Shown: positions 52,401-61,007, numbered from the stretch's first letter. The stretch: 64,000 nucleotides of DNA from Streptomyces sp. LBL (GCF_029893585.1 NZ_JARXYX010000018.1:62001-126000), one strand, 5' to 3'. A program made the numbers and translations. Notes: generated by a model from the letters alone, not told the origin.

Positions 52401-52583
52401 GCAGACTGGCAGCAGGAGGCCGAGATCGCGCGTGGTGACGGCAGCCGTCTCTACTACGGACCTCAAGGCCGGTTGCACACATCGCTCCTCACCGACTTCG
52501 GCAAGCAAGGCGGCCTTTGGCAGACTCCTCAATCGATGCGCAACGTCGACCGTGAGTGCCTCCTCTCCGTGAAAGGAGCATGA
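49428..52583 (+). CDS. drmA: DrmA-like DISARM helicase
   Basis: 1051 aa superfamily 2 helicase. Walker A WFPTGGGKTEAYLLTACFE (~residue 428), DExH box LVIQDELHLLAGPLGT, motif III IASTATIRR and C-terminal helicase motifs FLATTNMLSVGVDVPRLG and QATSRVGR. A Cys cluster (CPWCGTE...CPRDTC) inserted between motifs suggests a zinc site. Length and partner (DUF1998 gene immediately downstream, ATGA overlap) match DrmA, a DISARM core helicase implicated in blocking phage DNA. Confidence 0.87.
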   Translation: MNESDARFSDHRDEFVTYLRQQLVGPAIAEDETLVDPPDRRYLMGTLYPRGASLLEHSQEDGEQAFHETAAGNGEEDSFADDPVAEANAWLPSSLGFSFFTNAVAIEVTCGASRYVTTREGGRRSWRRQPRLSTTETVAADRTTPISVLGGHGRLHIRWRRFGVGHLVTCVLANAHGEEESTHKDRDLMLFQAELEATTLGGAVLEYPSTRLNSRDDEEQELRVQYRHIVNRAVGHGCAVEWEDKSDPVTTVRAQVMPQQVVEHIKPDGPKDLPVLNLAYLSQPDLTVDELKDELHSFVLGYLGWFDTQRSEAKSLRPWAAAPAERILNRIKTALDRMKSGVEALTAPTTAGGKAREGFRLANRAMALQMLHSRRELAGSRRRRNSEVLELSEPDGDYAWHPFQLAYFLLVVEGLMNPEHEDRKTVDLIWFPTGGGKTEAYLLTACFEILWRRLRFGPAGGGTAVLSRYTLSLLTTQQFQRTATAICALEYIRKGYDGPLSHDLGQEISIGLWVGKETTPNKISAAQDELSVLKQMNSPDDRFLLERCPWCGTEIVPERQGQDRDFGIRADGVTTSFFCPRDTCKFHERLPVSVVDQQIYKEPPTFVLGTVDKFARLAWEPEAGSLFGGDGRRAPSLVIQDELHLLAGPLGTTVGLYESAILELCAWGGTVPKVIASTATIRRSQDQIRSLYGRPAQLFPPAGISAGHSYFASPDTDKPGRQYVGVMAQGHTASTSTVHVGAAALQAPKEVCDDDTLRDAYWTAVAYHNSLRELGRTVTIARDDIPARLGHLTKDDTRRRKLNDDSVVELTSNIPRAAQPRLLERLSKSFKEPGSVSFLATTNMLSVGVDVPRLGLMLMNGQPKTTSEYIQATSRVGRRHVPGLIVTLFRSTKPRDRSHYESFGVYHRSLYRHVEPTSVTPWSLPSRNRALHAVLTILVRHGIGLNSENKAGDILDHKVEVARIRDLVVDHVRRADPHEAEATGKQLDSLIADWQQEAEIARGDGSRLYYGPQGRLHTSLLTDFGKQGGLWQTPQSMRNVDRECLLSVKGA

Positions 52584-54481
52584 AAGCGGTGAAGGATATT
52601 CGGCGCAAAGTCCGGAGATCACAGACCATCGTCCCCTTCGGAGTCGGCGGAATTGTCGATCTCCGAGGCGAATCATTCGTAGCCGCCGACATCAGGAGCT
52701 GGGCGGCGGCGGCCGAGCGGGTGGAATCACCACGGCTTGCGAGGAAACTAAGGGTTACGGGCTTCCGCTCAGCTCCCGTCATTCCCAGCGGAAAAGCCGC
52801 GTATACGACCCGCGTCGGACCACTGTATGTACGTTTCCCCAAGTGGCTCTTCTGCCCGCATTGCAGGGAGATGCAGCTCTGGCGCCCTGATCGCGAGCTA
52901 CGGGACAAGCAACCGGCCTGCCGCCGTTGCGCAGCAAAGCCGCAGCTGGCCCCTATGCGTTTCATCCAAGTGTGCAGGGCAGGTCATATGGCCGACATCG
53001 ACTGGCGCCGGTGGGCTCACTCCAGGAGTGAAGGGCATGCTCAGCGCCAATGCCAGATTCGTCGGCTTCGATTCGTCACCACGCCCGAATCCTTTGGGCT
53101 CGAGGCCCTGCGCGTCGTCTGTGCCGTCTGCCGGGCCGGACGCAATCTGGCAGGAATCAGCCAGAAGAACATTCTCAAGCAGACGGGGCTACCGTGCCCC
53201 GGAACCCACCCCTGGCAATCCGAGACCGACGAGGCGGACACCTGCGAGGAGACACCCCAGGCGGTACAGCGCGGTGCCTCCAACGTCTACTTCCCGATCA
53301 CGCATTCGGCGATCGACATTCCCGCCCCTGCAGGGCTGTCAGAGGATGACGAACTGACCCAGAGAGTCGTCAATCACTTCCTATGGCCGAACTTCAACAG
53401 TGCGAATGGCAGCCCAATTTCCGATTCCCTGAAGGAGGTGATCGCCGACCAGTGCGACGTACCGAAGGAATTTGTCGAAAATGTACGTCGCCGCCATGCC
53501 GACGGGGCAGCATCGATGCCGTCTGCGGCTGATTCAGACAACGACCTCAGTATCGCCGAGTGGGCAGCCTTCTCCCTTCCTGAATCCGTCATGGATTCGG
53601 AGACGTTCTCCGTACGTCGAAGCCACCTCGGGATCGACCCCGACGACCTCGGGTCCATGCAGGAACTCGACGCAAGTATCTCCGCTGTCGTCATCGCGGA
53701 CCGGGTGCGTGAGGTACGCGCGCTCGAAGGATTCTCGCGGTACGAGCCCAGCTCCGGCGACGACGAAGAGAGCGAGGGCGGACGCGTTGTGTCGGTCAAC
53801 ACGCAGAGCCGGGCCCAGTGGCTGCCCGCGGTGGAGACCTATGGCGAAGGAATCTTCATCGCCGTCGACGAGGAACGTCTGAGCACCTGGGAGAGGCTTC
53901 AGTCGGTACGTAACTGGACACGACGGATCGAGCGGGACCTGAACGCCTCTTACAAGGCTGACCGTCTCAGAGAAAAGTCGGGTCCACACCTCCTCCCGCG
54001 ATTCGTGATGCTGCACACCCTGGCCCATCACTTCATCCGTCAACTCTCGTATGACAGCGGGTACAACGCGGCCTCACTACGTGAACGGGTCTACGCCCAA
54101 AGTCACGCCCCGGGCAGTGAGTTTCCGCCTCAGGCCGGCGTGTTCATCTACACAGCCGCCGGAGATGCGGAGGGGACACTGGGCGGGCTCGTCCGACAAG
54201 GGCAACCCCCGAATCTCGCCGAGACTTTGATTCGGTTGCTCGAATCGGCTCAGTGGTGTTCGCAGGACCCCCTGTGCGCCGACTCAACCGGCAGGTCCCT
54301 GGCCAACCTCAACCGTGCTGCTTGCCATGCGTGCACGCTCCTACCGGAGACATGCTGCGAAATCGACAACTCCCTCTTGGACAGAACACTGTTGATCGGC
54401 GACGGCGACGTTCCGGGATTCTTCCGGAGAGTGGTACAGGCCGCACTCCAGGAATCAGCCGGAGCCGTCGATCTGCCATGA
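52580..54481 (+). CDS. drmB: DrmB-like DUF1998 protein
   Basis: 633 aa. N-terminal QTIVPFGVGGIVDLRGESFV, zinc-binding Cys pairs FCPHCREM and CRRC, VCRAGHMADIDW, and the C-terminal DUF1998-type region (MLHTLAHHFIRQLSYDSGYN; GVFIYTAAGDAEGTLGGLV; AACHACTLLPETCCE). DrmB partners DrmA in DISARM. Start and stop overlap flanking genes by four bases each (ATGA). No second catalytic motif seen. Confidence 0.87.
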   Translation: MKAVKDIRRKVRRSQTIVPFGVGGIVDLRGESFVAADIRSWAAAAERVESPRLARKLRVTGFRSAPVIPSGKAAYTTRVGPLYVRFPKWLFCPHCREMQLWRPDRELRDKQPACRRCAAKPQLAPMRFIQVCRAGHMADIDWRRWAHSRSEGHAQRQCQIRRLRFVTTPESFGLEALRVVCAVCRAGRNLAGISQKNILKQTGLPCPGTHPWQSETDEADTCEETPQAVQRGASNVYFPITHSAIDIPAPAGLSEDDELTQRVVNHFLWPNFNSANGSPISDSLKEVIADQCDVPKEFVENVRRRHADGAASMPSAADSDNDLSIAEWAAFSLPESVMDSETFSVRRSHLGIDPDDLGSMQELDASISAVVIADRVREVRALEGFSRYEPSSGDDEESEGGRVVSVNTQSRAQWLPAVETYGEGIFIAVDEERLSTWERLQSVRNWTRRIERDLNASYKADRLREKSGPHLLPRFVMLHTLAHHFIRQLSYDSGYNAASLRERVYAQSHAPGSEFPPQAGVFIYTAAGDAEGTLGGLVRQGQPPNLAETLIRLLESAQWCSQDPLCADSTGRSLANLNRAACHACTLLPETCCEIDNSLLDRTLLIGDGDVPGFFRRVVQAALQESAGAVDLP

Positions 54482-55578
54482 AGCCCCCTTCACTCCTCGA
54501 CCTCACTGTCGAGCAGCAGAACGTCATAGCACTTCCGTTCCACGGGAGCCACCTCATCACCGGGGTACCTGGCGCCGGAAAGACCGTAACGGCCATCTAT
54601 CGCGCCTGGGCGCTGGCGACCGCCGGTCGCGATGTCGCCCTTGTCACGCACTCAAATCTGCTGCACCAGTACCTCGCACAAATGGCACCGGACCTTACTG
54701 AAGCCGTGAACGTCACCACATATCATCGGTGGATCAGAAATTTCTGGCGCCGACAATTCGGGGCCGATCCGCCACAGACCGATGAAGATGGTTGGAACTA
54801 CGACTGGATCGAGATGCAGCGGGACTGCATTCTGCGGAGGGTAAGATCGAGCGCGCACCTGGTGATCGACGAGGGCCAGAATCTACCCGTCGCCTTCTAC
54901 CAGTTGTGCCGAATCCTCGGCGTCGGCGTGACTGTTTGCGCCGACGAAAATCAGCGGATCGGTGACGATCAAAGCACCGTGTCCGAGATACGCCGGGCCC
55001 TAGTCGTGCGGACCGATCCACTCGTGTTGCGCGAGAATCGGCGGAACAGTCGGGAGATCGCAATGTTGGCGTCCGAGTTCCATGAGGAGACCGAAGGCGA
55101 GATTGCCTTACCGACACGCGCCGGCCGCACACCCACCGTACTGAAAGTCCCCTCACTGGAGGATCTCCTCGCTGGTGTTTACCGCTACTTCAACGCGCAT
55201 CCGCAGCGAAGCATCGGAATCATCTGCAGGTCGACCATTTTACTGCGAGAAATCCAGTCCGAGCTGACACATATCGGGCTCGCAAAGCACACCCAAGCCT
55301 ATGTGAACGATGATCGATATCGGAACACTGTTGATTTCTCCACTCGACCGATTCGGATCGTGAGCACGGCCAGCATGAAAGGCTTGGAATTCGACAGCGT
55401 TTTCGTGCCGGACCTGGACGGGTACACGGAGGATCCGACCAGCGTGGCGGCTCGCCTCGACTTCTTCGTGCTGTGTACTCGCGCCCGCGAGGATCTCTAT
55501 TTCGCATACCGCGGCCTTCGAGAGCCTGACATCTTGTCGAGCATCCCGGAATCCTTGCTGCACCGCCACCCCGATTGA
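54478..55578 (+). CDS. UvrD/Rep-like superfamily 1 helicase
   Basis: 366 aa. Walker A ITGVPGAGKTVTAIYRAW (~residue 30), Walker B HLVIDEGQNLP, RENRRNSREIAMLASEFHE and motif VI FVLCTRAREDLYFAYRG. Compact, lacking the 1B/2B insertions of UvrD. Last gene of the coupled operon (ATGA with drmB). It contains two TTA leucine codons (55108 and 55240), making it dependent on the bldA tRNA in Streptomyces and so potentially developmentally timed. Confidence 0.82.
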   Translation: MKPPSLLDLTVEQQNVIALPFHGSHLITGVPGAGKTVTAIYRAWALATAGRDVALVTHSNLLHQYLAQMAPDLTEAVNVTTYHRWIRNFWRRQFGADPPQTDEDGWNYDWIEMQRDCILRRVRSSAHLVIDEGQNLPVAFYQLCRILGVGVTVCADENQRIGDDQSTVSEIRRALVVRTDPLVLRENRRNSREIAMLASEFHEETEGEIALPTRAGRTPTVLKVPSLEDLLAGVYRYFNAHPQRSIGIICRSTILLREIQSELTHIGLAKHTQAYVNDDRYRNTVDFSTRPIRIVSTASMKGLEFDSVFVPDLDGYTEDPTSVAARLDFFVLCTRAREDLYFAYRGLREPDILSSIPESLLHRHPD

Positions 55579-55643
55579 TTCGCAAATATTTATTCGACCC
55601 AAAGGATAGGGTCGCGTCATCGACCTCCTGAGGCGGACCGCCA

Positions 55644-56306
55644 TTATCTCTCGATTTGCGAGCCAAGGCCGCCCTCGATGCTACCCAGTTCAGCGTCGTA
55701 GCGGGCTTGGGCACGGTCCAACACCTCGTCGACATCACAACCATGGACGCGAAGCCAATGAAGGAAGTCCGTGATGGCCGTGACCACCGACTCCTCGGCC
55801 ACGGCCCGGCCCAGCCTGCCCGAGTCGGGCCGAAAGGGCGACTTCACGGCAGCGTAGAAGTCCAGCAAGGCCTCAGCCCGCAGCACCTCGGGACGCCCCA
55901 CGTGGCCGTTCGGCGATGTGAGGCCCGTTGCCAGCTCACACCACGTGACCTTCCGGTCGAAACAGAGCTGGACGCCCCAGCGGACGGCGACCGCGTCGAC
56001 GAGGGCCATGCCCCGTCCCGACTCGGAGTGGACGTTCGCGTCCAGGAGCGTGGGCAGGGCGCGCTTGTCGGGGTCGTGGACCTCGATGCGAAGATGAACG
56101 CCGTTCATCGAGACCGCGAGTGTGGCCGGAGTGCCCACGCCGACATGCGTGATGATGTTGGACACCAGCTCGCTCACGCAGAGCTGGGCCGCGTCCGTAA
56201 GGTCGTGGAGCCCCCACACGTCCAGGTGCAACCGCACGGTCCGTCGCAGAGCGGCTACTTCTTCGGGTTCCGCGATGAAGTCAAGGTCCCACGCCTTCCG
56301 TGACAT
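55644..56306 (-). CDS. RsbW-like ATP-binding (HATPase_c_2) regulator
   Basis: 220 aa. N-terminal anti-sigma-type ATPase: AAQLCVSELVSNIITHVGVG (N-box), LRIEVHDPDKRALP (G1) and ESGRGMALVDAVAVRWGV (G2), then a ~75-aa extension. AGGAAGC precedes ATG 56306. Divergent from an HTH gene with a palindrome between them; this trio with DUF397 is common in Streptomyces. Probable serine kinase or anti-anti-sigma-type regulator; partner unknown. Confidence 0.82.
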   Translation of the reverse strand: MSRKAWDLDFIAEPEEVAALRRTVRLHLDVWGLHDLTDAAQLCVSELVSNIITHVGVGTPATLAVSMNGVHLRIEVHDPDKRALPTLLDANVHSESGRGMALVDAVAVRWGVQLCFDRKVTWCELATGLTSPNGHVGRPEVLRAEALLDFYAAVKSPFRPDSGRLGRAVAEESVVTAITDFLHWLRVHGCDVDEVLDRAQARYDAELGSIEGGLGSQIER

Positions 56307-56414
56307 ACACGCTTCCTGGATCACGAAGGCCTCCTCTCGTCGCATGCCATCTCCGCATGGGCAGCGGAGCGTTACGCGCCCCTCACGGTGAGTGGCGCCG
56401 TTCACCAGAATGAC

Positions 56415-56443
56415 GTGCACATATCCCGCTATGCAATGTGCAC
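56415..56443. promoter_or_regulatory. Palindrome between divergent regulator genes
   Basis: GTGCACAT - 13 nt - ATGTGCAC, perfect 8-bp arms, midway between the ATP-binding gene and the HTH gene. Likely an operator of the HTH protein. Confidence 0.6.
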
Positions 56444-56525
56444 GGCGGGATTCCCACTTCCGAGTGATTGGCAGCCGCCCTCCTTGGCGCAAGACTGAAC
56501 GTCCGCTACTCCACGGAGGGTTGAG

Positions 56526-57374
56526 ATGGCCGGTTCACCGACGGCACGCCGCCGCCGTCTCTCGATCGAGCTGAAGAAGCTCCGAGAGAACAGCTCACGG
56601 ACCTGCGCACAGGTCGGCGAGGCTCTGGACTGGAGCGGTTCCAAGGTGAACCGGATGGAGACGGGGAGTGGCCGGGTCCAGCCGTCAGATATCGAAGCTC
56701 TGTGCCGGTTCTACGGCACCACCGAGGAGCTGCGCGAGTTCCTCAAATCCTTGGCCAGGGAGGCCAAGACGCGTGGTTGGTGGCAGGTGCACGGCTCCGG
56801 TATCCCCGAGTGGTTCAACATCTACATCGGTCTGGAGCAAGAAGCCTCCACGTTCCGTCAGTACCAGAGCGAGCTGATCCCGGGTCTCATGCAGACCGAG
56901 GCGTACAGCAGCGAGCTCCACAAGACGGGAGCCCACATGTCCGCCGCGGACATCGACAAAGCCGTGCGTGTACGCATGGAGCGCCAGGCTCTGCTCATGC
57001 GAACCGGCGCCCCCGATGCCTGGTTCGTCGTGAACGAGGGCGCGCTGCGGCACGTCATCGGTGATCAGGCGTTGATGCGCGAACAACTCGAACGCGTGCT
57101 GGAGTCCACCGAGTTGCCGACTGTGACCCTGCAGGTCCTCCCATTCGACTCAGGCACCTATCCGGCCACGGGTTCCTTCACCATGCTGGGTTTCCCCGAC
57201 CAGGAAGACCCCGACCTGGTGTATCGGGACGGGATCACTGATGCCATCTACCTTGAAGGCGAGCATCATGTCCGTGAGTACACGAGGGCATTCGACGGCT
57301 TGCGAGCCGCGGCCCTCAGCCCTCAGCGCTCCGCCCAGTTGATCAACACCGTCCTGAAGGATTACACAAGTTGA
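56526..57374 (+). CDS. HTH regulator with DUF5753 (Scr1 type)
   Basis: 282 aa. XRE HTH (LSIELKKLRENSSRTCAQVG; LDWSGSKVNRMETGSGRVQP) followed by a complete DUF5753 domain (QYQSELIPGLMQTEAYSSEL; VNEGALRHVIGDQALMREQL; LPFDSGTYPATGSFTMLGF). GGAGGGTTGAG upstream of ATG. Its stop overlaps the DUF397 TTG start. A full-length counterpart of the truncated copy at 23.3 kb. DNA-binding antitoxin-like partner of DUF397. Confidence 0.85.
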   Translation: MAGSPTARRRRLSIELKKLRENSSRTCAQVGEALDWSGSKVNRMETGSGRVQPSDIEALCRFYGTTEELREFLKSLAREAKTRGWWQVHGSGIPEWFNIYIGLEQEASTFRQYQSELIPGLMQTEAYSSELHKTGAHMSAADIDKAVRVRMERQALLMRTGAPDAWFVVNEGALRHVIGDQALMREQLERVLESTELPTVTLQVLPFDSGTYPATGSFTMLGFPDQEDPDLVYRDGITDAIYLEGEHHVREYTRAFDGLRAAALSPQRSAQLINTVLKDYTS

Positions 57375-57583
57375 GCATCGTAGAGTCCGCCGACCAACAG
57401 CCGCTGGTGTGGTTCACGTCTTCGTACAGCAACGGCGCCGGAGGCGAGTGCGTCGAGTGCGCGTTGACCGGGGAGGATGCACTGATCCGTGACTCCAAGA
57501 GTTCGGGAGGCCTCGTCGTCGCAGTGCGAGGCAGTGCTTGGGGTTCATTCGTGCAGGCTGTGGCTCACGGCAAGTGGGCTTGA
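57371..57583 (+). CDS. DUF397 protein
   Basis: 70 aa: WFTSSYSNGAGGECVECAL, IRDSKSSGGLVVAVRGSAWG, then SFVQAVAHG, the classic DUF397 pattern. TTG start inside a TTGA overlap with the HTH gene. Partners Scr1-type regulators; suspected small toxin or modulator. Confidence 0.85.
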   Translation: MSIVESADQQPLVWFTSSYSNGAGGECVECALTGEDALIRDSKSSGGLVVAVRGSAWGSFVQAVAHGKWA

Positions 57584-57746
57584 GACATCCAAGGGCTGCT
57601 TCCGTCGGACGTGCGGCCTCCAGCACTGACGGCGAATGTCCTGGACCGGACCACGCTGGGGCGGAGCCAACACGTGGGCTCAGGCCGCCCGGAGATCCCA
57701 CGTCATCACCGGCATCCCGCCGACCCGAAAGGTGTGGACTCGGATC

Positions 57747-58112
57747 TCATCGGCTACGGCTCTCGACGTCGACCAACGCTTCGACACAGCGCGCGAGGTT
57801 CACGAGGTGCTGCCACGCCGAGTAGGGGCTTGACTCGCCCTGCGGTGACTCGTCGAGCAGTCGTGTGCCAAGGCGGCGCATCACTCGTACTGCCTCCCTG
57901 TCGTCGCCTCGTGACTCTTCGAGGAGAGCGGAGAGCATTCCGGAGACGACCTGCGCGCGCTGCATGGTGTCGGCCAAGGGAGGAACATCCAGCCGCGGCT
58001 GAGTGATCACGCGGACCTCGGCAAGACAGTTGGCGCGGTCAAGCCGCTGGGCGTTTGCCTGTTGAGGGGCGATGTTCACGACGGGCTCCCGGGATCGTGT
58101 TCGTCCTGTCAC
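57747..58112 (-). CDS. Hypothetical protein
   Basis: 121 aa, helical (VSGMLSALLEESRGDDREAV; SAWQHLVNLARCVEALVDVE), with GTG start. Codon usage is coding-like. No family recognised. Divergent from the XRE-TPR gene. Confidence 0.55.
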   Translation of the reverse strand: MTGRTRSREPVVNIAPQQANAQRLDRANCLAEVRVITQPRLDVPPLADTMQRAQVVSGMLSALLEESRGDDREAVRVMRRLGTRLLDESPQGESSPYSAWQHLVNLARCVEALVDVESRSR

Positions 58113-58238
58113 AGACAGTGAACGACGAGATCAGTACTGACCGACAGGAAAAACCGTCGATGCTCAGCCCGCGCGCGACCGGAAAAACTGACCCGTTCTT
58201 TAGCCGCGCCGCGATGTGGAGGAGGAGCCGACCTTACG

Positions 58239-59525
58239 GTGGGTCAGGTGACCGCGGCGAACGAGCAGCTCAAAGCGCGCATGCGCGAACTCGGTCTTAC
58301 GCAGGAAGAGTTAGCGGAGGCGCTGAATACTGCGATCGAGCAGATGACGGGCAGGCGAGGCACCGTGTCCGCCCGCACGATCCACAACCTCACCACCGGA
58401 AAGACCCGGTGGCCACAGGCCAAACAGCGTCTGGCGCTGGAGGCAGTATTCAGTTGTACCGCGATCGAGTTGGGGTTCACGCCCCACGCCCGATCTCCGG
58501 TCGACCACACGCCGCCCGCAAGCAAGCAAAATCTTGGGGAGGAGCCTGTGCTCCGCCGTACCTTCCTCACTACCGCCTCCGCCACCGCGCTGACGCCCCT
58601 CACCCCCGACCCGGAGCCCTGCACGGATGGGTCAGGCCGCGTAGGACAGTCCGACGTGAACCGGCTCGCCGCTCGATTCGCGCTCATCATCGCCAACGAC
58701 AACACGACCGGTGGGACCTGCCAGGTCGAACAAGCCGCGCTCGGCCTGTCCCAGCAGGCAATACATCTTCAGAAAACTCGGCCCGCCTCTCAGCGCGTAC
58801 GCGGCCGGCTCTACGGCCTCGCGGCAGCCTTCACCGGGTCCGCGCTGTGGGCCGCCATCGACGGTGGACGTCTTGACCAGGCACAACAGCACCTGAACGA
58901 TGCCATCGCCCTCGCCGGCCTTTCCGGCGATCCCGCGATCCAGTTCCGCACGTGGGGGCATGCAGGGGCTCTGTACCGGAACCTGGGCCAGTACACCAGT
59001 GCCCTCGCGGCCGACGAGGCTGCGAAGCGCACCCGCTCCGCCCGTGATCCCCTCTACGCCTCCCTCGTACACGCGCGCGCAGCGGTCCACCACGCCGATC
59101 TTCGCGACCGTCAAACCGCCCTACGGTGCCTCGGTTTCGCCGAGACGGCACTGGAACGTGCAGACACCGATGCGCCGCGCCCGGTGTGGTTGCAGTTCTA
59201 CGACTCCGCTGAATTCCATCTACTCGCTCTCACCACAACCACGACGCTCGGTCTGTGGGAGCAGGCGGAGGCACATGCCCACCAGACCCTTGCGAAACTC
59301 CGGCCGGACCTGAAGCGCAACCGGGCCCTCACCTGCGCGTACCTCGCCCACGCCCAGCTCGGTCAGCACGAGCCCGAGCTCGCGGTAGGCACCGCGTACA
59401 AGATCCCGGCCCAGGCTCGACATGGCCGCACCGCACGGCTGTTGAATGCTTTCGGGCACCGGCTCCACACTCTCGCCCCTGATTCCCCCGCCACTCGCGA
59501 ATGGTTTGGAAAGGAACTGTTGTGA
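58239..59525 (+). CDS. XRE-TPR transcriptional regulator
   Basis: 428 aa. N-terminal HTH (LKARMRELGLTQEELAEALN; VSARTIHNLTTGKTRWPQAK), a linker, then helical TPR-like repeats to the end (QHLNDAIALAGLSGDPAIQF; LGQYTSALAADEAAKRTRSA; AYLAHAQLGQHEPELAVGTA). GTG 58239 lies 10 nt after GGAGGAGGAG; GTG 58248 is also possible. Coupled by GTGA to a GNAT gene. Resembles Streptomyces orphan regulators that sense peptides or metabolites; effector unknown. Confidence 0.82.
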   Translation: MGQVTAANEQLKARMRELGLTQEELAEALNTAIEQMTGRRGTVSARTIHNLTTGKTRWPQAKQRLALEAVFSCTAIELGFTPHARSPVDHTPPASKQNLGEEPVLRRTFLTTASATALTPLTPDPEPCTDGSGRVGQSDVNRLAARFALIIANDNTTGGTCQVEQAALGLSQQAIHLQKTRPASQRVRGRLYGLAAAFTGSALWAAIDGGRLDQAQQHLNDAIALAGLSGDPAIQFRTWGHAGALYRNLGQYTSALAADEAAKRTRSARDPLYASLVHARAAVHHADLRDRQTALRCLGFAETALERADTDAPRPVWLQFYDSAEFHLLALTTTTTLGLWEQAEAHAHQTLAKLRPDLKRNRALTCAYLAHAQLGQHEPELAVGTAYKIPAQARHGRTARLLNAFGHRLHTLAPDSPATREWFGKELL

Positions 59526-60076
59526 ACCACCTTGAGCTGCGGCACTACACCGATGTCGAGCTGGTGCGACAGGCAATCGTGGACATTCATGTAGAGGTTC
59601 GTCAGCGGGACCTCGGTCTGACCGGCCCCTTCTACTCCGCCGAACGCTTCAACGAGCGTCTGACAGGGCACAGTTCAGCACCCGGCTGGGAAACGGTCAT
59701 CGCCTACGACGGGGCCGAGCCGGCCGGTTTTGCGTATGCCACCCCGCTCGGTCCCGGCACTCGCTGGTGGTCGGCCATGACCACCCCACTGCCCGACGGG
59801 TACACGGTGGAGACCGGCAAGCGCACGCTCGCGCTGAACGAGATCGTCGTCCGACGCCCGTGGCGCGGCACGGGCGTGGCACACCGCATCCACGAAGAAC
59901 TCCTGGCCGACAGGGACGAAGAGCGGGTGACACTCCTCGTGAACCCGAAAGCAGGAGACGGAAAGGTCCAGGCCGTCTACGAGCGTTGGGGGTACGAGAA
60001 GATCGGCGAGCAGCAGCCTTTCGCCGACTCACCGGTGTTTGCCGCGATGACGCGCGAACCGTTGCACCGGGCTTGA
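59522..60076 (+). CDS. GNAT-family N-acetyltransferase
   Basis: 184 aa. Acetyl-CoA-binding core LALNEIVVRRPWRGTGVAHR (RxxGxG/A) and VNPKAGDGKVQAVYERWGYE typical of GNAT. GTG overlaps the preceding regulator stop, so the two are coupled. Substrate unknown; possibly resistance-type. Confidence 0.83.
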   Translation: MNHLELRHYTDVELVRQAIVDIHVEVRQRDLGLTGPFYSAERFNERLTGHSSAPGWETVIAYDGAEPAGFAYATPLGPGTRWWSAMTTPLPDGYTVETGKRTLALNEIVVRRPWRGTGVAHRIHEELLADRDEERVTLLVNPKAGDGKVQAVYERWGYEKIGEQQPFADSPVFAAMTREPLHRA

Positions 60077-60491
60077 CCGCCATGCTTCACAATGCGCGAA
60101 GCGCGGCAGCGGACGGAATCTGAGTCGGTGTCCTAAGCCGCTGAAAGGCGCAGGGTTTCGGCTTCCGAGGCCTCTACCCTCACGTACGGCGGACAGGGCC
60201 CTCGTACGTGACGCGAAGACCACCGGTGGTCCCGTGATCGCTGTTCACCATCCGGCGTGGCACGCGTTCGCTCGGGGCCTCGATGATCGTCTCTACGACT
60301 GGGGCACGACCGTCAGCTCTCTTCAGCGTTGGCGGAGCGGCCCTTTCGGACAGCAACGGTCTCGACATCACCGACCGGATGGACTCGCCCTCCACGACAA
60401 GGTCTGTCCTTACGTTGGCATCGACGCCGCAAGGGCCCGGGCTCAGCCTCAGTTTCATTGGTGTGGTGCCCGGCGCGCCATCAGGAAGGCC
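60077..60491. other. Intergenic region with an inverted repeat
   Basis: 415 bp without a supported gene. TCACGTACG (60180-60188) and CGTACGTGA (60203-60211) form a perfect 9-bp inverted repeat with 14-nt spacer, possibly an operator or hairpin. Frames around 60180-60458 on both strands have no recognisable domain. Confidence 0.5.
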
Positions 60492-61007
60492 TTAAATGGA
60501 CGAGTCGGGCGCGCAGGCAGGGTCGTCCCAGGGGGCCGGGGGCCTGGAGGTACGCAGTTGCCTCCACAGTGGCACGGCGCTGGTTCCCGGTGGGGGCATC
60601 GAGACCTGGGGTGCGGGCTGGCCGTCGGTGATGATGTTCTGCTCGAATCCGGCGGGGGTGAGCATGTTGTAGACACGGCCGACTTCGGATTCGACGCGGA
60701 AGCCGTGGCGGACCTTGGGCGGCAGGTAGATGTAGCTGCCAGGTCCGGCCGGGATCTCCTCGTCTCCGACGGTGAACACGAAATCACCTTCGAGGATGAA
60801 GAACGCCTCTTCCTCCTTGTCATGGACGTGCGGTGGGGCGACGAGCCCTCGCGGACACAGTTCGTCGAACGTGCAGGACCGGCCGTCGGTCTGGCTGCCG
60901 TCGGCGAGCACTCTCCAGTATGTCCCGACGTTCCAGTAGGCCGGGGACTGGTCTGGCGCCCAGACATAGGGGTGAGATGGGCCGGCGCTGTGGGGGAAGC
61001 TGGTCAT
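60492..61007 (-). CDS. Cupin domain protein
   Basis: 171 aa. Cupin motif 1 PRGLVAPPHVHDKEEEAFF (two His, Glu) and motif 2 PGSYIYLPPKVRHGFRV. Cytoplasmic, metal-binding. Last gene of the PadR-controlled leftward run, 25 nt after the PPOX gene. Reaction unknown; possibly dioxygenase or isomerase. Confidence 0.82.
   Translation of the reverse strand: MTSFPHSAGPSHPYVWAPDQSPAYWNVGTYWRVLADGSQTDGRSCTFDELCPRGLVAPPHVHDKEEEAFFILEGDFVFTVGDEEIPAGPGSYIYLPPKVRHGFRVESEVGRVYNMLTPAGFEQNIITDGQPAPQVSMPPPGTSAVPLWRQLRTSRPPAPWDDPACAPDSSI

Noticed and set aside
60120..60180. tRNA-like 3' half (CTGAAAGGCGCAGGGTTTCGGCTTCC)
   Set aside because: No matching acceptor or D-arm and a poor T-loop; too weak to call a tRNA remnant.
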